The notes beneath the pieces are model-generated. The model was given only the letters and a program-made list of their open reading frames with translations. It was not told the origin of the DNA and did not search any database. A DNA stretch of 64,000 nt from NCBI GenBank assembly GCA_947501005.1, contig CANMTU010000001.1:954501-1018500 (forward strand). The letters are read 5' to 3'. The stretch comes from an uncultured Erythrobacter sp. GTDB taxonomy: Bacteria > Pseudomonadota > Alphaproteobacteria > Sphingomonadales > Sphingomonadaceae. This document shows positions 49,673 to 58,163 of this stretch, piece after piece; position 1 is the first letter of the stretch, and every line of letters starts with the position of its first letter. The position numbers were made by a program, and so were the translations under genes.

Positions 49673-52636
49673 ATGGCATTAACCAAGATTTCCGTGCGGG
49701 GCGCCCGCGAACACAACCTCAAGGGCGTCGATATCGACTTGCCGCGCGACAGTCTGATCGTGATCACCGGCCTCAGCGGGAGCGGCAAGTCCAGCCTCGC
49801 CTTCGACACCATCTATGCCGAGGGGCAGCGGCGCTATGTGGAGTCGCTCAGCGCCTATGCGCGCCAGTTTCTCGAGATGATGCAGAAGCCCGATGTCGAA
49901 CATATCGACGGCCTCTCGCCCGCCATCTCGATCGAGCAGAAGACCACCAGCCGCAATCCGCGTTCGACCGTGGCGACCGTCACCGAAATTTACGACTACA
50001 TGCGCCTGCTGTGGGCGCGGGTCGGCGTGCCCTATTCCCCTGCCACCGGCCTGCCGATCGAGGCGCAGACCGTTTCCAACATGGTGGACCGGGTGATGGC
50101 GCTGCCCGAAGGCACCCGCCTCTATCTGCTTGCCCCGGTCGTGCGCGCGCGCAAGGGCGAGTATCGCCGCGAACTGGCCGAATGGCAAAAGGCCGGTTTC
50201 ACCCGCGTGCGGATCGACGGCGAGATGTATCCGATCGAGGAAGCCCCCGCGCTCGACAAGAAACTGAAGCATGACATCGAGGTCGTGGTGGACCGGCTGG
50301 CGGTGAAACCCGAACTGGAAACCCGGCTGGCCGACAGTTTCGAACAGGCGCTCAAACTGGCCGACGGGCTCGCCTATGTCGATCTGGCCGACACCACCGT
50401 TGCCGAGGCACTGGCCGACCGGCAGGATGTGCGCCCCGCCGTGATTGGGCCGGACAGCGGGAAGGGCGGCGCCATGAAGGGCGCAGGCCTGCCCGATAAT
50501 CGCATCGTCTTTTCCGAACGCTTCTCATGCCCCGTCAGCGGCTTCACCATCGAGGAGGTCGAGCCGCGCCTGTTCTCGTTCAACGCGCCCCAGGGCGCCT
50601 GCCCGACCTGCGACGGCATCGGCGAAAAGCAGCTGTTCGACCCGCAACTGGTCGTCCCCAACGAAGCGCTGAGCCTGAAGAAAGGCGCCGTGGTCCCTTG
50701 GGCCAAGAGCAATCCGCCGTCGCCCTATTACATGCAGGTCCTCTCCAGCCTGGCGGCCGAATTCGGTTTCGACCTGACGACGCCGTGGGAGGACCTGACG
50801 CCCGAACAACGCGACACCATCCTGCACGGCACCAAGGGCAAGTCAGTCCCGCTCACCTTCAAGGACGGGCGCAAGCAATACACCGTGCACAAGGCGTTCG
50901 AAGGCGTGATCGGCAACCTCAACCGCCGCATGCTCCAGACCGAAAGCGCCTGGATGCGCGAGGAACTGGCCAAGTACCAGACCGCGCAGCCTTGCGAGAC
51001 CTGCCACGGCAAGCGTCTCAACGAAAAGGCGCTGGCGGTGAAGATCGCCGGGACCGACATCGCCACGCCCACCCAGATGAGCGTTGCCGATGCCAAGGCC
51101 TATTTTCTCGACCTGCCGGAGAAACTCGGCGCGACGCAGCAGCAGATCGCCCGCGCCATCCTGAAAGAGATAAACGAGCGGCTGGGCTTCCTCGACAATG
51201 TCGGGCTGGATTACCTCAATCTCGACCGCACCAGCGGCACGCTGTCCGGCGGGGAGAGCCAGCGCATCCGCCTCGCCTCGCAGATCGGCAGCGGGTTGTC
51301 AGGCGTGCTCTACGTCCTCGACGAGCCGAGCATCGGCCTCCATCAGCGCGACAACGACCGCCTGCTCGAAACCCTCAAGCGCCTGCGCGATCTCGGCAAC
51401 ACCGTCATTGTGGTGGAACATGACGAGGACGCGATCCGCGCCGCAGACTACGTCGTCGACCTCGGGCCGGGCGCCGGTGTGCATGGGGGCGAGGTCGTTG
51501 CCGAGGGCACGCTGAAGCAGGTGCTGAAATCGAAGAAGTCGCTCACCGCCGACTACCTTACCGGGCGCCGCGCGATCGAAGTGCCGGCCAAGCGCCGCAA
51601 GGGCAACGGCAAGAAGCTCACCGTGCATGGCGCGCGGGCGAACAACCTCAACAACGTCACCGCCAGCCTGCCGCTCGGCACCTTCACCTGCGTCACCGGG
51701 GTCAGCGGGTCGGGCAAGTCGTCCTTCACCATCGACACGCTCTACGCCGCCGCCGCCCGCACGCTGAACGGCGCGCGGATCGTGGCGGGCGCGCACGACA
51801 AGGTCACCGGCCTCGAACATTGCGACAAGGTGATCGAGATCGACCAGTCCCCCATCGGCCGCACCCCGCGATCGAACCCCGCCACCTATACCGGCGCCTT
51901 CACCCAGATCCGCGACTGGTTCGCCGGCCTGCCCGAAAGCCAGGCGCGCGGCTACAAGCCGGGCCGCTTCAGCTTCAACGTCAAGGGCGGGCGGTGCGAG
52001 GCGTGCCAGGGCGACGGCCTCATCAAGATCGAGATGCACTTCCTCCCCGACGTCTACGTCACCTGCGAGGAATGCGGCGGCAAGCGCTACAACCGCGAGA
52101 CGCTGGAGGTGCGCTTCAAGGGCCTCTCCATTGCCGACGTGCTCGACATGACGATCGAGGACGCGGAGGAGTTCTTCAAGGCCGTCCCCCCCATCCGCGA
52201 CAAGATGCACATGCTCAACGAGGTGGGGCTGAGCTACGTCAAGGTCGGCCAGCAGGCGACCACGCTGTCGGGCGGCGAGGCGCAGCGGGTGAAGCTCGCC
52301 AAGGAACTTGCCCGCCGCAGCACGGGGCAGACGCTCTACATCCTCGACGAGCCGACCACCGGCCTGCATTTCGAGGACGTGCGCAAACTGCTCGAAGTGC
52401 TGCACCGGCTGGTGGAGCAGGGCAATTCCGTGGTGGTGATCGAACACAATCTCGACGTCATCAAGACCGCCGACTACGTGCTCGACCTGGGGCCGGGCGG
52501 CGGCGTGCGCGGCGGCGAGATCGTGGCGCAGGGCACGCCGGAAGAGGTGGTCGAGGTGGCGGAGAGCTTTACCGGGCACTACCTCAAGCCGCTGCTGGCG
52601 AGGAGCGCGGAGCGGCAGCGGGAGGCGGCGGAGTAA
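49673..52636 (+). CDS. uvrA: Excinuclease ABC subunit A
   Basis: UvrA recognises bulky DNA lesions for nucleotide-excision repair with UvrB and UvrC. The 987-residue product has two ABC ATPase halves: Walker [10 protein letters not shown] at 33-41 and GVSGSGKSS from about 676. Zinc-binding CxxC pairs (CPTCDG, CETCHG in the first half; CEACQG and CEECGG in the second), two signature motifs ([16 protein letters not shown]) and both Walker B segments ([14 protein letters not shown]) are present. ATG 49673 is supported by [16 protein letters not shown]. Confidence 0.98.
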   Translation: MALTKISVRGAREHNLKGVDIDLPRDSLIVITGLSGSGKSSLAFDTIYAEGQRRYVESLSAYARQFLEMMQKPDVEHIDGLSPAISIEQKTTSRNPRSTVATVTEIYDYMRLLWARVGVPYSPATGLPIEAQTVSNMVDRVMALPEGTRLYLLAPVVRARKGEYRRELAEWQKAGFTRVRIDGEMYPIEEAPALDKKLKHDIEVVVDRLAVKPELETRLADSFEQALKLADGLAYVDLADTTVAEALADRQDVRPAVIGPDSGKGGAMKGAGLPDNRIVFSERFSCPVSGFTIEEVEPRLFSFNAPQGACPTCDGIGEKQLFDPQLVVPNEALSLKKGAVVPWAKSNPPSPYYMQVLSSLAAEFGFDLTTPWEDLTPEQRDTILHGTKGKSVPLTFKDGRKQYTVHKAFEGVIGNLNRRMLQTESAWMREELAKYQTAQPCETCHGKRLNEKALAVKIAGTDIATPTQMSVADAKAYFLDLPEKLGATQQQIARAILKEINERLGFLDNVGLDYLNLDRTSGTLSGGESQRIRLASQIGSGLSGVLYVLDEPSIGLHQRDNDRLLETLKRLRDLGNTVIVVEHDEDAIRAADYVVDLGPGAGVHGGEVVAEGTLKQVLKSKKSLTADYLTGRRAIEVPAKRRKGNGKKLTVHGARANNLNNVTASLPLGTFTCVTGVSGSGKSSFTIDTLYAAAARTLNGARIVAGAHDKVTGLEHCDKVIEIDQSPIGRTPRSNPATYTGAFTQIRDWFAGLPESQARGYKPGRFSFNVKGGRCEACQGDGLIKIEMHFLPDVYVTCEECGGKRYNRETLEVRFKGLSIADVLDMTIEDAEEFFKAVPPIRDKMHMLNEVGLSYVKVGQQATTLSGGEAQRVKLAKELARRSTGQTLYILDEPTTGLHFEDVRKLLEVLHRLVEQGNSVVVIEHNLDVIKTADYVLDLGPGGGVRGGEIVAQGTPEEVVEVAESFTGHYLKPLLARSAERQREAAE

Positions 52637-52699
52637 TTTCTGATGAGGCTTAGTGAGTTTGACAAGGCTACATGTCAACTTTCATTCAAGGTAGGTAGA

Positions 52700-54319
52700 A
52701 TGATGACAAACCAGATACTGGCTAATGTAAATGTCCCTACGGTCGACCGTCACATTCTGCTGCCGATCCAAACATCTCGCCCTCTTTATGTCTTCGGAAG
52801 AAACGGAAGCGGAAAATCTTCCTTAGTTCATCATATAGTCCAGCAGTTGCCAAGATCAATTTATATTCCCGGTTCTAGACCAAGTTATTTCGACAATGAT
52901 AGCTTACATTTGACGCCGGCAACTCGAAGGCAAATGGAGGATAGTTGGGTTAGCTGGGATCGGCAGCCACAGACAAGATACCGCCCCATCAACGGAACGC
53001 AACGTAATGAACGTGCCATTCTTGATCTTCAACAGGCGGAAACACAATTCAAAGTCGATGCCGCAAACGAAATAAAGGCGCAAGGTGAAACCTCATCTGC
53101 TATAAGGCGCCTTCAGACCGCCACATCTCCCTTCGATCGTGTAAACACTTTGTTACGACAAGCGAATTTACCAGTTTCGATTTTAATGCAAGATGGTGAG
53201 TTGGTTGCCAGACGAGATGGTGGTGCATACAGCATCGCACGAATGTCCGATGGCGAGCGGACTGCTTTGGTTTTAGCTGCGGAAATTGTTTGTGCACCTA
53301 GTGCTTCAATATTCGTGATAGATGAGCCAGAGTTACATTTACATAAATCAATAGTAGTACCTCTTATCGCGGCCCTAATAGCAGAAAGGACAGACTGTGC
53401 ATTTGTGATTAGTACTCATGAGCTTGAATTACCTAGCCACAGTTTAACGGGGTCAGCCGTAATAACTCGTGGATGTCAATGGAACGGAGATCTTGTTCGC
53501 TCTTGGCAAGCCGATTATGTGACCGAACTTGGTGAGGTTCCCGAGAATTTGCGAGTTGACGTGCTCGGTTCGCGTACGAGAATCGTCTTTGTAGAAGGTG
53601 AGGAAAGTAGTCTCGATCAACCTTTCTACGCTCTGTTATTTCCGAACGTTTCTGTTCGTGCGAGAAATAGTGCTAGAGAGGTAAAGGAGGCTGTACGATC
53701 CTTAAATCAAATTTTTTCAATTCATCATGCTGAGCCGTTTGGCATAATTGATAATGATGGACTCGATAAAGACGAAATTTCAGCGTTAAAGCAGGAAAAC
53801 ATCTTTCCGCTAAGTTATGGTACAATAGAATCCTTCTACTACGGTGAAGAATGCCTAAGGGCGGTAGCCGCAGTGCAATCTCAAACTTTTGGAACGGAAG
53901 CAGTAGAGTTGTTTTCCGCCGCTAATGCAGCGGCATTAGCCTGTCTAGATAACGACCAGACCAAGACACATCTAGCACTGCGTGTTGCAGAGCAAAGCCT
54001 TAGAAACGAGATACTCAAACAGATCCCCACAAGGGCTGAATTGCAAAATCCAAAATCGGCAGAGGTCGCAATTCAGTTGAGTTCCCTTTACTCTGATGCT
54101 CGTAGCAACTTGGATCAACATATCAGAGACGAAGACATAAAGAGCATTATTGCGCGGTTTCCCATACGTGAAACTCGACTCCTAGATACGATTGCGATCA
54201 ACTTGAAGTTTAGAGGGCGTAGAGATTACGAAGCTGCCGTACTGGCGCGTATTGCGAATGATGAAAGTCTTAGGAACGCGCTGCGAGCTAAACTAGGAGA
54301 TTTGTCTGATAAACTCTGA
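52700..54319 (+). CDS. ABC-type ATPase fused to a TOPRIM/DUF4435-like domain (PARIS/OLD-like defence candidate)
   Basis: From ATG 52700 the product is 539 residues (ATG 52643 would add 19). An AAGGTAGG lies 4-7 bases before the tandem ATGs 52700/52703. N-terminal ATPase: Walker A GRNGSGKSS at 33-41, signature MSDGER at 182-187, Walker B FVIDEPE near 205-211 and switch His in STHE. A C-terminal region from about 295 has IVFVEGEE, GIIDNDGLD and PLSYGTIES, the Glu...DxD...E pattern of TOPRIM/DUF4435 domains. This architecture fits a merged AriA-AriB (PARIS) or a class of OLD nuclease. The gene is clearly AT-richer than its neighbours (26/60 G+C counted at 53341-53400 versus 39/60 at 52321-52380 in uvrA) and uses TTA, AGA and ATA codons, so it was probably acquired by transfer. 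Confidence 0.7.
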   Translation: MMTNQILANVNVPTVDRHILLPIQTSRPLYVFGRNGSGKSSLVHHIVQQLPRSIYIPGSRPSYFDNDSLHLTPATRRQMEDSWVSWDRQPQTRYRPINGTQRNERAILDLQQAETQFKVDAANEIKAQGETSSAIRRLQTATSPFDRVNTLLRQANLPVSILMQDGELVARRDGGAYSIARMSDGERTALVLAAEIVCAPSASIFVIDEPELHLHKSIVVPLIAALIAERTDCAFVISTHELELPSHSLTGSAVITRGCQWNGDLVRSWQADYVTELGEVPENLRVDVLGSRTRIVFVEGEESSLDQPFYALLFPNVSVRARNSAREVKEAVRSLNQIFSIHHAEPFGIIDNDGLDKDEISALKQENIFPLSYGTIESFYYGEECLRAVAAVQSQTFGTEAVELFSAANAAALACLDNDQTKTHLALRVAEQSLRNEILKQIPTRAELQNPKSAEVAIQLSSLYSDARSNLDQHIRDEDIKSIIARFPIRETRLLDTIAINLKFRGRRDYEAAVLARIANDESLRNALRAKLGDLSDKL

Positions 54320-54392
54320 ATTATCAGATCTTTCCTACAGTGACCCGGGGCCATAAGCGATCAGGTCCTTGCTTCATTAAAGCTGCCGGACC

Positions 54393-55289
54393 ATGAACGC
54401 CCTCACCCCCCTCGACACCTCCGCTCCCGCCGAGCCGCACACCGTCTTCTCCCCCAAGCGGCAGGCCGAGTTCCTGCAGAGCCTTCAGCTGTTCGGCAAT
54501 GTCCGGCTCGCGGCGCGGGCGGCGCGGGTGTCGGCGCAGACGGCGTATCGGACGCGGCGGGGCTCGGCGGCGTTTGCGCGGGCGTGGGACAGCGCGCTGC
54601 TCGCGGCGCGGGACCAGGCCGAGCAGGTGCTAGCCGACCGGGCGCTCAACGGGTGGGAGGAGGCGGTGTTCTATCATGGCGAGGAGGTGGCGCGGCGGCG
54701 GCGCTATTCCGACCGCCTGCTGCTCGCGCATCTCGCGCGGCTCGACCGGCTGGAGGCCCGCCCCGAAATCGCCGCCGGTCTCGCCACGCTGGACGCCGCG
54801 ATCGCCGGCCTGTCGCGCGGCGAGGCGCTGCCGGAACCGGATTTGCATGAGGAGCGTGTTCCACCCGTTCCATCGCGTAGGATGCCGGGCGGGCCAGTCC
54901 TCCCCGCGTCCAACACCGGCGAGGAGGCGCCCGACGAGGACGCGGACGGCTGGCTGGAGGACGAGGGCGGGGCGCTGATAGATCCGCTGAACGATCAGTT
55001 CTGGCCCGGCTCTTACGCGCGGCGCATCCCGCCCGCCGGCTATCCCGAATGGGAGGCGGACATGGACGATCCGGCGCATTGGGTGAACGGCGCTTATATC
55101 CCGCCGCTCGGCCGCGCGCTGCGTGCGATGGAGGCGGCCCGCCCGCGCGGCGCCCTCCTGCCCCTGCAACTGGGCGGCAACAATGCGGAGGCGGTGCAGC
55201 TGGCGGCGTTCGAGGCCGGGCTGCCCGAATGGTGGCTCATCGCCAGCGAGGATGCGCTGGATGCCGCGCTGGATGCGGCGGCGGGGTAG
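54393..55289 (+). CDS. Hypothetical protein with N-terminal helix-turn-helix-like region
   Basis: The 298-residue product has VFSPKRQAEFLQSLQLFGNVRLAARAARVSAQTAYRTRR in the first 60 residues, resembling the homeodomain-like DNA-binding start of phage terminase small subunits and related regulators. The rest is acidic, Pro/Ala-rich and without a recognised domain. Codon use returns to the GC-rich background here. The 73-base gap from the preceding gene has AT-rich left and GC-rich right halves. Not a phage gene by context. Confidence 0.55.
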   Translation: MNALTPLDTSAPAEPHTVFSPKRQAEFLQSLQLFGNVRLAARAARVSAQTAYRTRRGSAAFARAWDSALLAARDQAEQVLADRALNGWEEAVFYHGEEVARRRRYSDRLLLAHLARLDRLEARPEIAAGLATLDAAIAGLSRGEALPEPDLHEERVPPVPSRRMPGGPVLPASNTGEEAPDEDADGWLEDEGGALIDPLNDQFWPGSYARRIPPAGYPEWEADMDDPAHWVNGAYIPPLGRALRAMEAARPRGALLPLQLGGNNAEAVQLAAFEAGLPEWWLIASEDALDAALDAAAG

Positions 55290-55292
55290 GCC

Positions 55293-55805
55293 TCAGCCCG
55301 CGAGCAGGGCCAGTTCGACCGTGCCCTTGCCACGCGCCACGATGCCGAGATCCTTGGCGGCGGCGCGGCTCACGTCGATCAGGCGGCTGTCGTGGAACGG
55401 CCCGCGATCGTTGATCCGCACGACCACCGAGGCGCCGGTGCGCGGATTGGTCACCCGCACGCGGCTGCCGAAGGGCAGGGTGCGGTGTGCGGCGGTGTAG
55501 CCGTTCATGTCGAACCGCTCGCCACTGGCGGTGGGGCGACCGTGGAACTGCTTGCCGTAGAACGAGGCGGTCCCGCTGCCGAGGGCGGTCGCGGCAGGCT
55601 CGGCCTCGACCGGCGGTTCGAACGTGTCGAGGTCCACGACGCCGCGCCCCGGCCGCGGCGCCTCGGGCAGGGCTGCGTAGCGGGAGAACTGCTGCTCGAA
55701 CCCCGGCACGGCAGCGCGCCGCATCGCGTCCTGCGAATGGCCGGCAGTGCTCGGCAAGGCGATGGCTGCGGCAAAAAGCGCCGCGCGCAGCGTGAGATTG
55801 ATCAT
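55293..55805 (-). CDS. rlpA: RlpA-type septal lytic transglycosylase (DPBB domain)
   Basis: RlpA cleaves naked glycan strands, often at the septum. The 170-residue product has a signal peptide (cleavage near TAGHSQ, about residue 25) and a double-psi beta-barrel domain in the C-terminal half: GTASFYGKQFHGRPTASGE, AAHRTLPFGSRVRV and VRINDRGPFHDSRLIDVSRAAA. It has no SPOR domain and no lipobox Cys. The start ATG lies just behind a hairpin that covers the ribosome-binding site. argG lies upstream on the same strand. Confidence 0.85.
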   Translation of the reverse strand: MINLTLRAALFAAAIALPSTAGHSQDAMRRAAVPGFEQQFSRYAALPEAPRPGRGVVDLDTFEPPVEAEPAATALGSGTASFYGKQFHGRPTASGERFDMNGYTAAHRTLPFGSRVRVTNPRTGASVVVRINDRGPFHDSRLIDVSRAAAKDLGIVARGKGTVELALLAG

Positions 55806-55844
55806 CGGGTAAACCCTCCGTTCGTCCGAGGAGGGGCTTACCCG
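55806..55844 (-). promoter_or_regulatory. Hairpin covering the rlpA ribosome-binding site
   Basis: On the minus strand cgggtaagcccctcc (55844-55830) pairs with ggagggtttacccg (55819-55806): 6 plus 7 base pairs with a 2x1 internal loop and a loop of 10 bases. The second arm holds GGAGGG, the only good Shine-Dalgarno sequence, and ends at the base before the ATG. Translation would need the stem opened by heat, a protein or an RNA. Confidence 0.5.
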
Positions 55845-55936
55845 TGGGTTCCGTGAGAGTCCTTAATTCGCCCCGCCGCTTGCCCCGCGGCCGCAACGGC
55901 TGGGCGCACTATGAGGCGGAAATGGGGCGAACCGTT

Positions 55937-57166
55937 TTAACGATCCCGGCGGGCGAGCAGGCGGAGGCGCAGGGCATTCAGTTTGATGAAGCCTTCCGCG
56001 TCCTTCTGGTCGTAGGCGCCGGCATCGTCCTCGAACGTGACATGCGCTTCGGAATAGAGGGAATTGGGCGACTTCCGCCCGACGACGCTGGCCAGCCCCT
56101 TGTAGAGCTTGAGCCGAACCGTGCCGCTGACGCTTTCCTGGCTGAGGTCGATCGCCGCCTGCAGCATGGCGCGTTCGGGGCTGAACCACAGGCCGTTATA
56201 GATGAGCTCGGCATAGCGCGGCATCAGCTCGTCCTTGAGGTGCGCGGCGCCGCGGTCGAGGGTGATCTGCTCGATCCCGCGATGGGCGCGGGCGTAGATC
56301 TCGCCGCCGGGCGTTTCGTACATGCCGCGCGATTTCATGCCAACGAAGCGGTTCTCGACGAGGTCGAGGCGGCCGATGCCATGACGCCGGCCGCATTCGT
56401 TCAGCGCGGCAAGCAGGGTTGCCGGGCTCATGGTCTCGCCGTTCAGGGAAACGCCGTCGCCCTTCTCGAAGCCGATCTCGATATATTCGGGCGTGTCGGG
56501 CGCGTCCTCCGGATGGTTGGTGCGGGAATAGACGTAGTCCGGCGTCTCCTCCCACGGATCTTCCAGCACCTTGCCTTCGGACGAGGTGTGCAGCAGGTTC
56601 GCATCGACCGAGAACGGGCTTTCGCCACGCTTGTCCTTCGGGACGTTGATCTGATGCGCTTCGGCCCAGGCGATCAGGGAGGTGCGGCTGGTCAGGTCCC
56701 ATTCGCGCCACGGGGCGATGACCGCGATGTCGGGGTCGAGGGCATAGGCGGAAAGTTCGAAGCGCACCTGATCGTTGCCCTTGCCGGTCGCGCCGTGGGC
56801 GATGGCGTCGGCGCCGGTCTCGTGTGCGATCTCGACGAGGCGCTTGGAGATCAGCGGGCGGGCGATGCTGGTGCCCAGCAGATAGTCACCTTCGTAGCGG
56901 GCATTGGCACGCATCATCGGGAAGACGAAATCGCGCACGAATTCCTCGCGCAGATCCTCGATGAAGATGTGCTGGTCGGGAATGCCCATGGCGCGGGCCT
57001 TTTCGCGCGCCGGTTCGATCTCCTCGCCCTGGCCGAGATCGGCGGTGAAGGTGATGACTTCGAGCCCGCGTTCCACCTCGAGCCATTTCGCGATGACGGA
57101 GGTGTCCAGACCGCCCGAATAGGCGAGGACGACCCGTTTTATTCCGGGGTTGCGGCTGTCGGACAT
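55937..57166 (-). CDS. argG: Argininosuccinate synthase
   Basis: ArgG joins citrulline and aspartate with ATP to make argininosuccinate, the penultimate step to arginine. The 409-residue product has the PP-loop SGGLDTS at 17-23, [21 protein letters not shown] and SKRLVEIA, with the normal length. It is divergent from ku across a 151-base gap. Confidence 0.97.
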   Translation of the reverse strand: MSDSRNPGIKRVVLAYSGGLDTSVIAKWLEVERGLEVITFTADLGQGEEIEPAREKARAMGIPDQHIFIEDLREEFVRDFVFPMMRANARYEGDYLLGTSIARPLISKRLVEIAHETGADAIAHGATGKGNDQVRFELSAYALDPDIAVIAPWREWDLTSRTSLIAWAEAHQINVPKDKRGESPFSVDANLLHTSSEGKVLEDPWEETPDYVYSRTNHPEDAPDTPEYIEIGFEKGDGVSLNGETMSPATLLAALNECGRRHGIGRLDLVENRFVGMKSRGMYETPGGEIYARAHRGIEQITLDRGAAHLKDELMPRYAELIYNGLWFSPERAMLQAAIDLSQESVSGTVRLKLYKGLASVVGRKSPNSLYSEAHVTFEDDAGAYDQKDAEGFIKLNALRLRLLARRDR

Positions 57167-57317
57167 GCAGGCACCTTTCGTAAGACGGCGCGGCGGCTAG
57201 CAGGGGGCGAGGGCGTAGGCAAACGCGAAGCGGTTGGCCGGCACCAAGCGCGTCTTCGTCTACCCAAGGAAACCTTTGGGGCGGTCGCGCGCTGACTCGG
57301 GCAGCAAGGAGAACCCG

Positions 57318-58160
57318 ATGGCCGCACGCGCATATTGGCAGGGACAGATCAGGCTCGCCCTGGTCAGCATTCCGGTCGAGATCTATTCGGCCACCAAGAC
57401 CGGGTCGAAGATCAGCTTCAACCAGATACACGAACCCTCGGGCAAACGCGTATCCTATGAAAAGGTCGTCTCCGGCATCGGCCCGATCGATCGGGACGAC
57501 ATCATCAAGGGCTACGAAATTTCCAAGGGCAATTACGTCCTTTTGGAAGAGGAAGAGATCGAGGCGGTAAAGGTCGAGAGCAAGCGGACGCTGGAACTGG
57601 TCCAGTTCGTCGACGCGAGCGAGATCGATCCGCTCTATTACGAGAAACCCTATTACGTCGCGCCGAAGGACGAGCTGGCGGAAGAAGCCTTCGTCGTGCT
57701 GCGCGAGGCGCTGCGCAAGGCAGGCAAGATCGGCCTCGGGCAATTGTCGGTCCGCGGGCAGGAGAAGCTGGTCGCGCTGAAGCCGTGCGGCAAGGGGCTG
57801 CTGCTCGAAACGCTCCGCTATGCCGACGAGGTGCGCAAGGGGCAGGCGTTCTTCTCCGAGATCGAGGAAAGCAAGCCGGACAAGGAATTGCTCGAACTCG
57901 CGACCACGCTGATCGACAAAAAGACCGCCCCGTTCGATGCGAGCGAGTTCGAGGATCGCTATGTCGAGGCGCTGCGCAAGCTGATCGACAAGAAGGCCAA
58001 GTCGAAGAGCGACAAGCTGGTGCTGGAGGATGTGGACGAGCCGGAGGGCGGCAAGTCCGGCAATGTCATCGATCTGATGGCGGCGCTGAAGAAATCGGTC
58101 GGCAGCGAGAAGGACGGCGCGGCCAAGAAGGCGCCCGCCCGCAAGAAGAAATCCGCCTGA
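57318..58160 (+). CDS. ku: Non-homologous end-joining protein Ku
   Basis: Bacterial Ku binds double-strand breaks and recruits LigD. The 280-residue product begins MAARAYWQGQIRLALVSIPVEIYSA and has the core beta-barrel segments KISFNQIHEPSGKRVSYEK, YYVAPKDELAEEAFVVL and a Lys-rich C-terminus. ATG 57318 follows AAGGAG. ligD starts 3 bases later, a two-gene repair operon. Confidence 0.96.
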   Translation: MAARAYWQGQIRLALVSIPVEIYSATKTGSKISFNQIHEPSGKRVSYEKVVSGIGPIDRDDIIKGYEISKGNYVLLEEEEIEAVKVESKRTLELVQFVDASEIDPLYYEKPYYVAPKDELAEEAFVVLREALRKAGKIGLGQLSVRGQEKLVALKPCGKGLLLETLRYADEVRKGQAFFSEIEESKPDKELLELATTLIDKKTAPFDASEFEDRYVEALRKLIDKKAKSKSDKLVLEDVDEPEGGKSGNVIDLMAALKKSVGSEKDGAAKKAPARKKKSA

Positions 58161-58163
58161 CCC

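Noticed and set aside
52643-52699. Longer start of the ATPase-TOPRIM gene
   Set aside because: Possible but less likely: the tandem ATGs at 52700/52703 follow AAGGTAGG closely, and the 19 extra residues add no motif.
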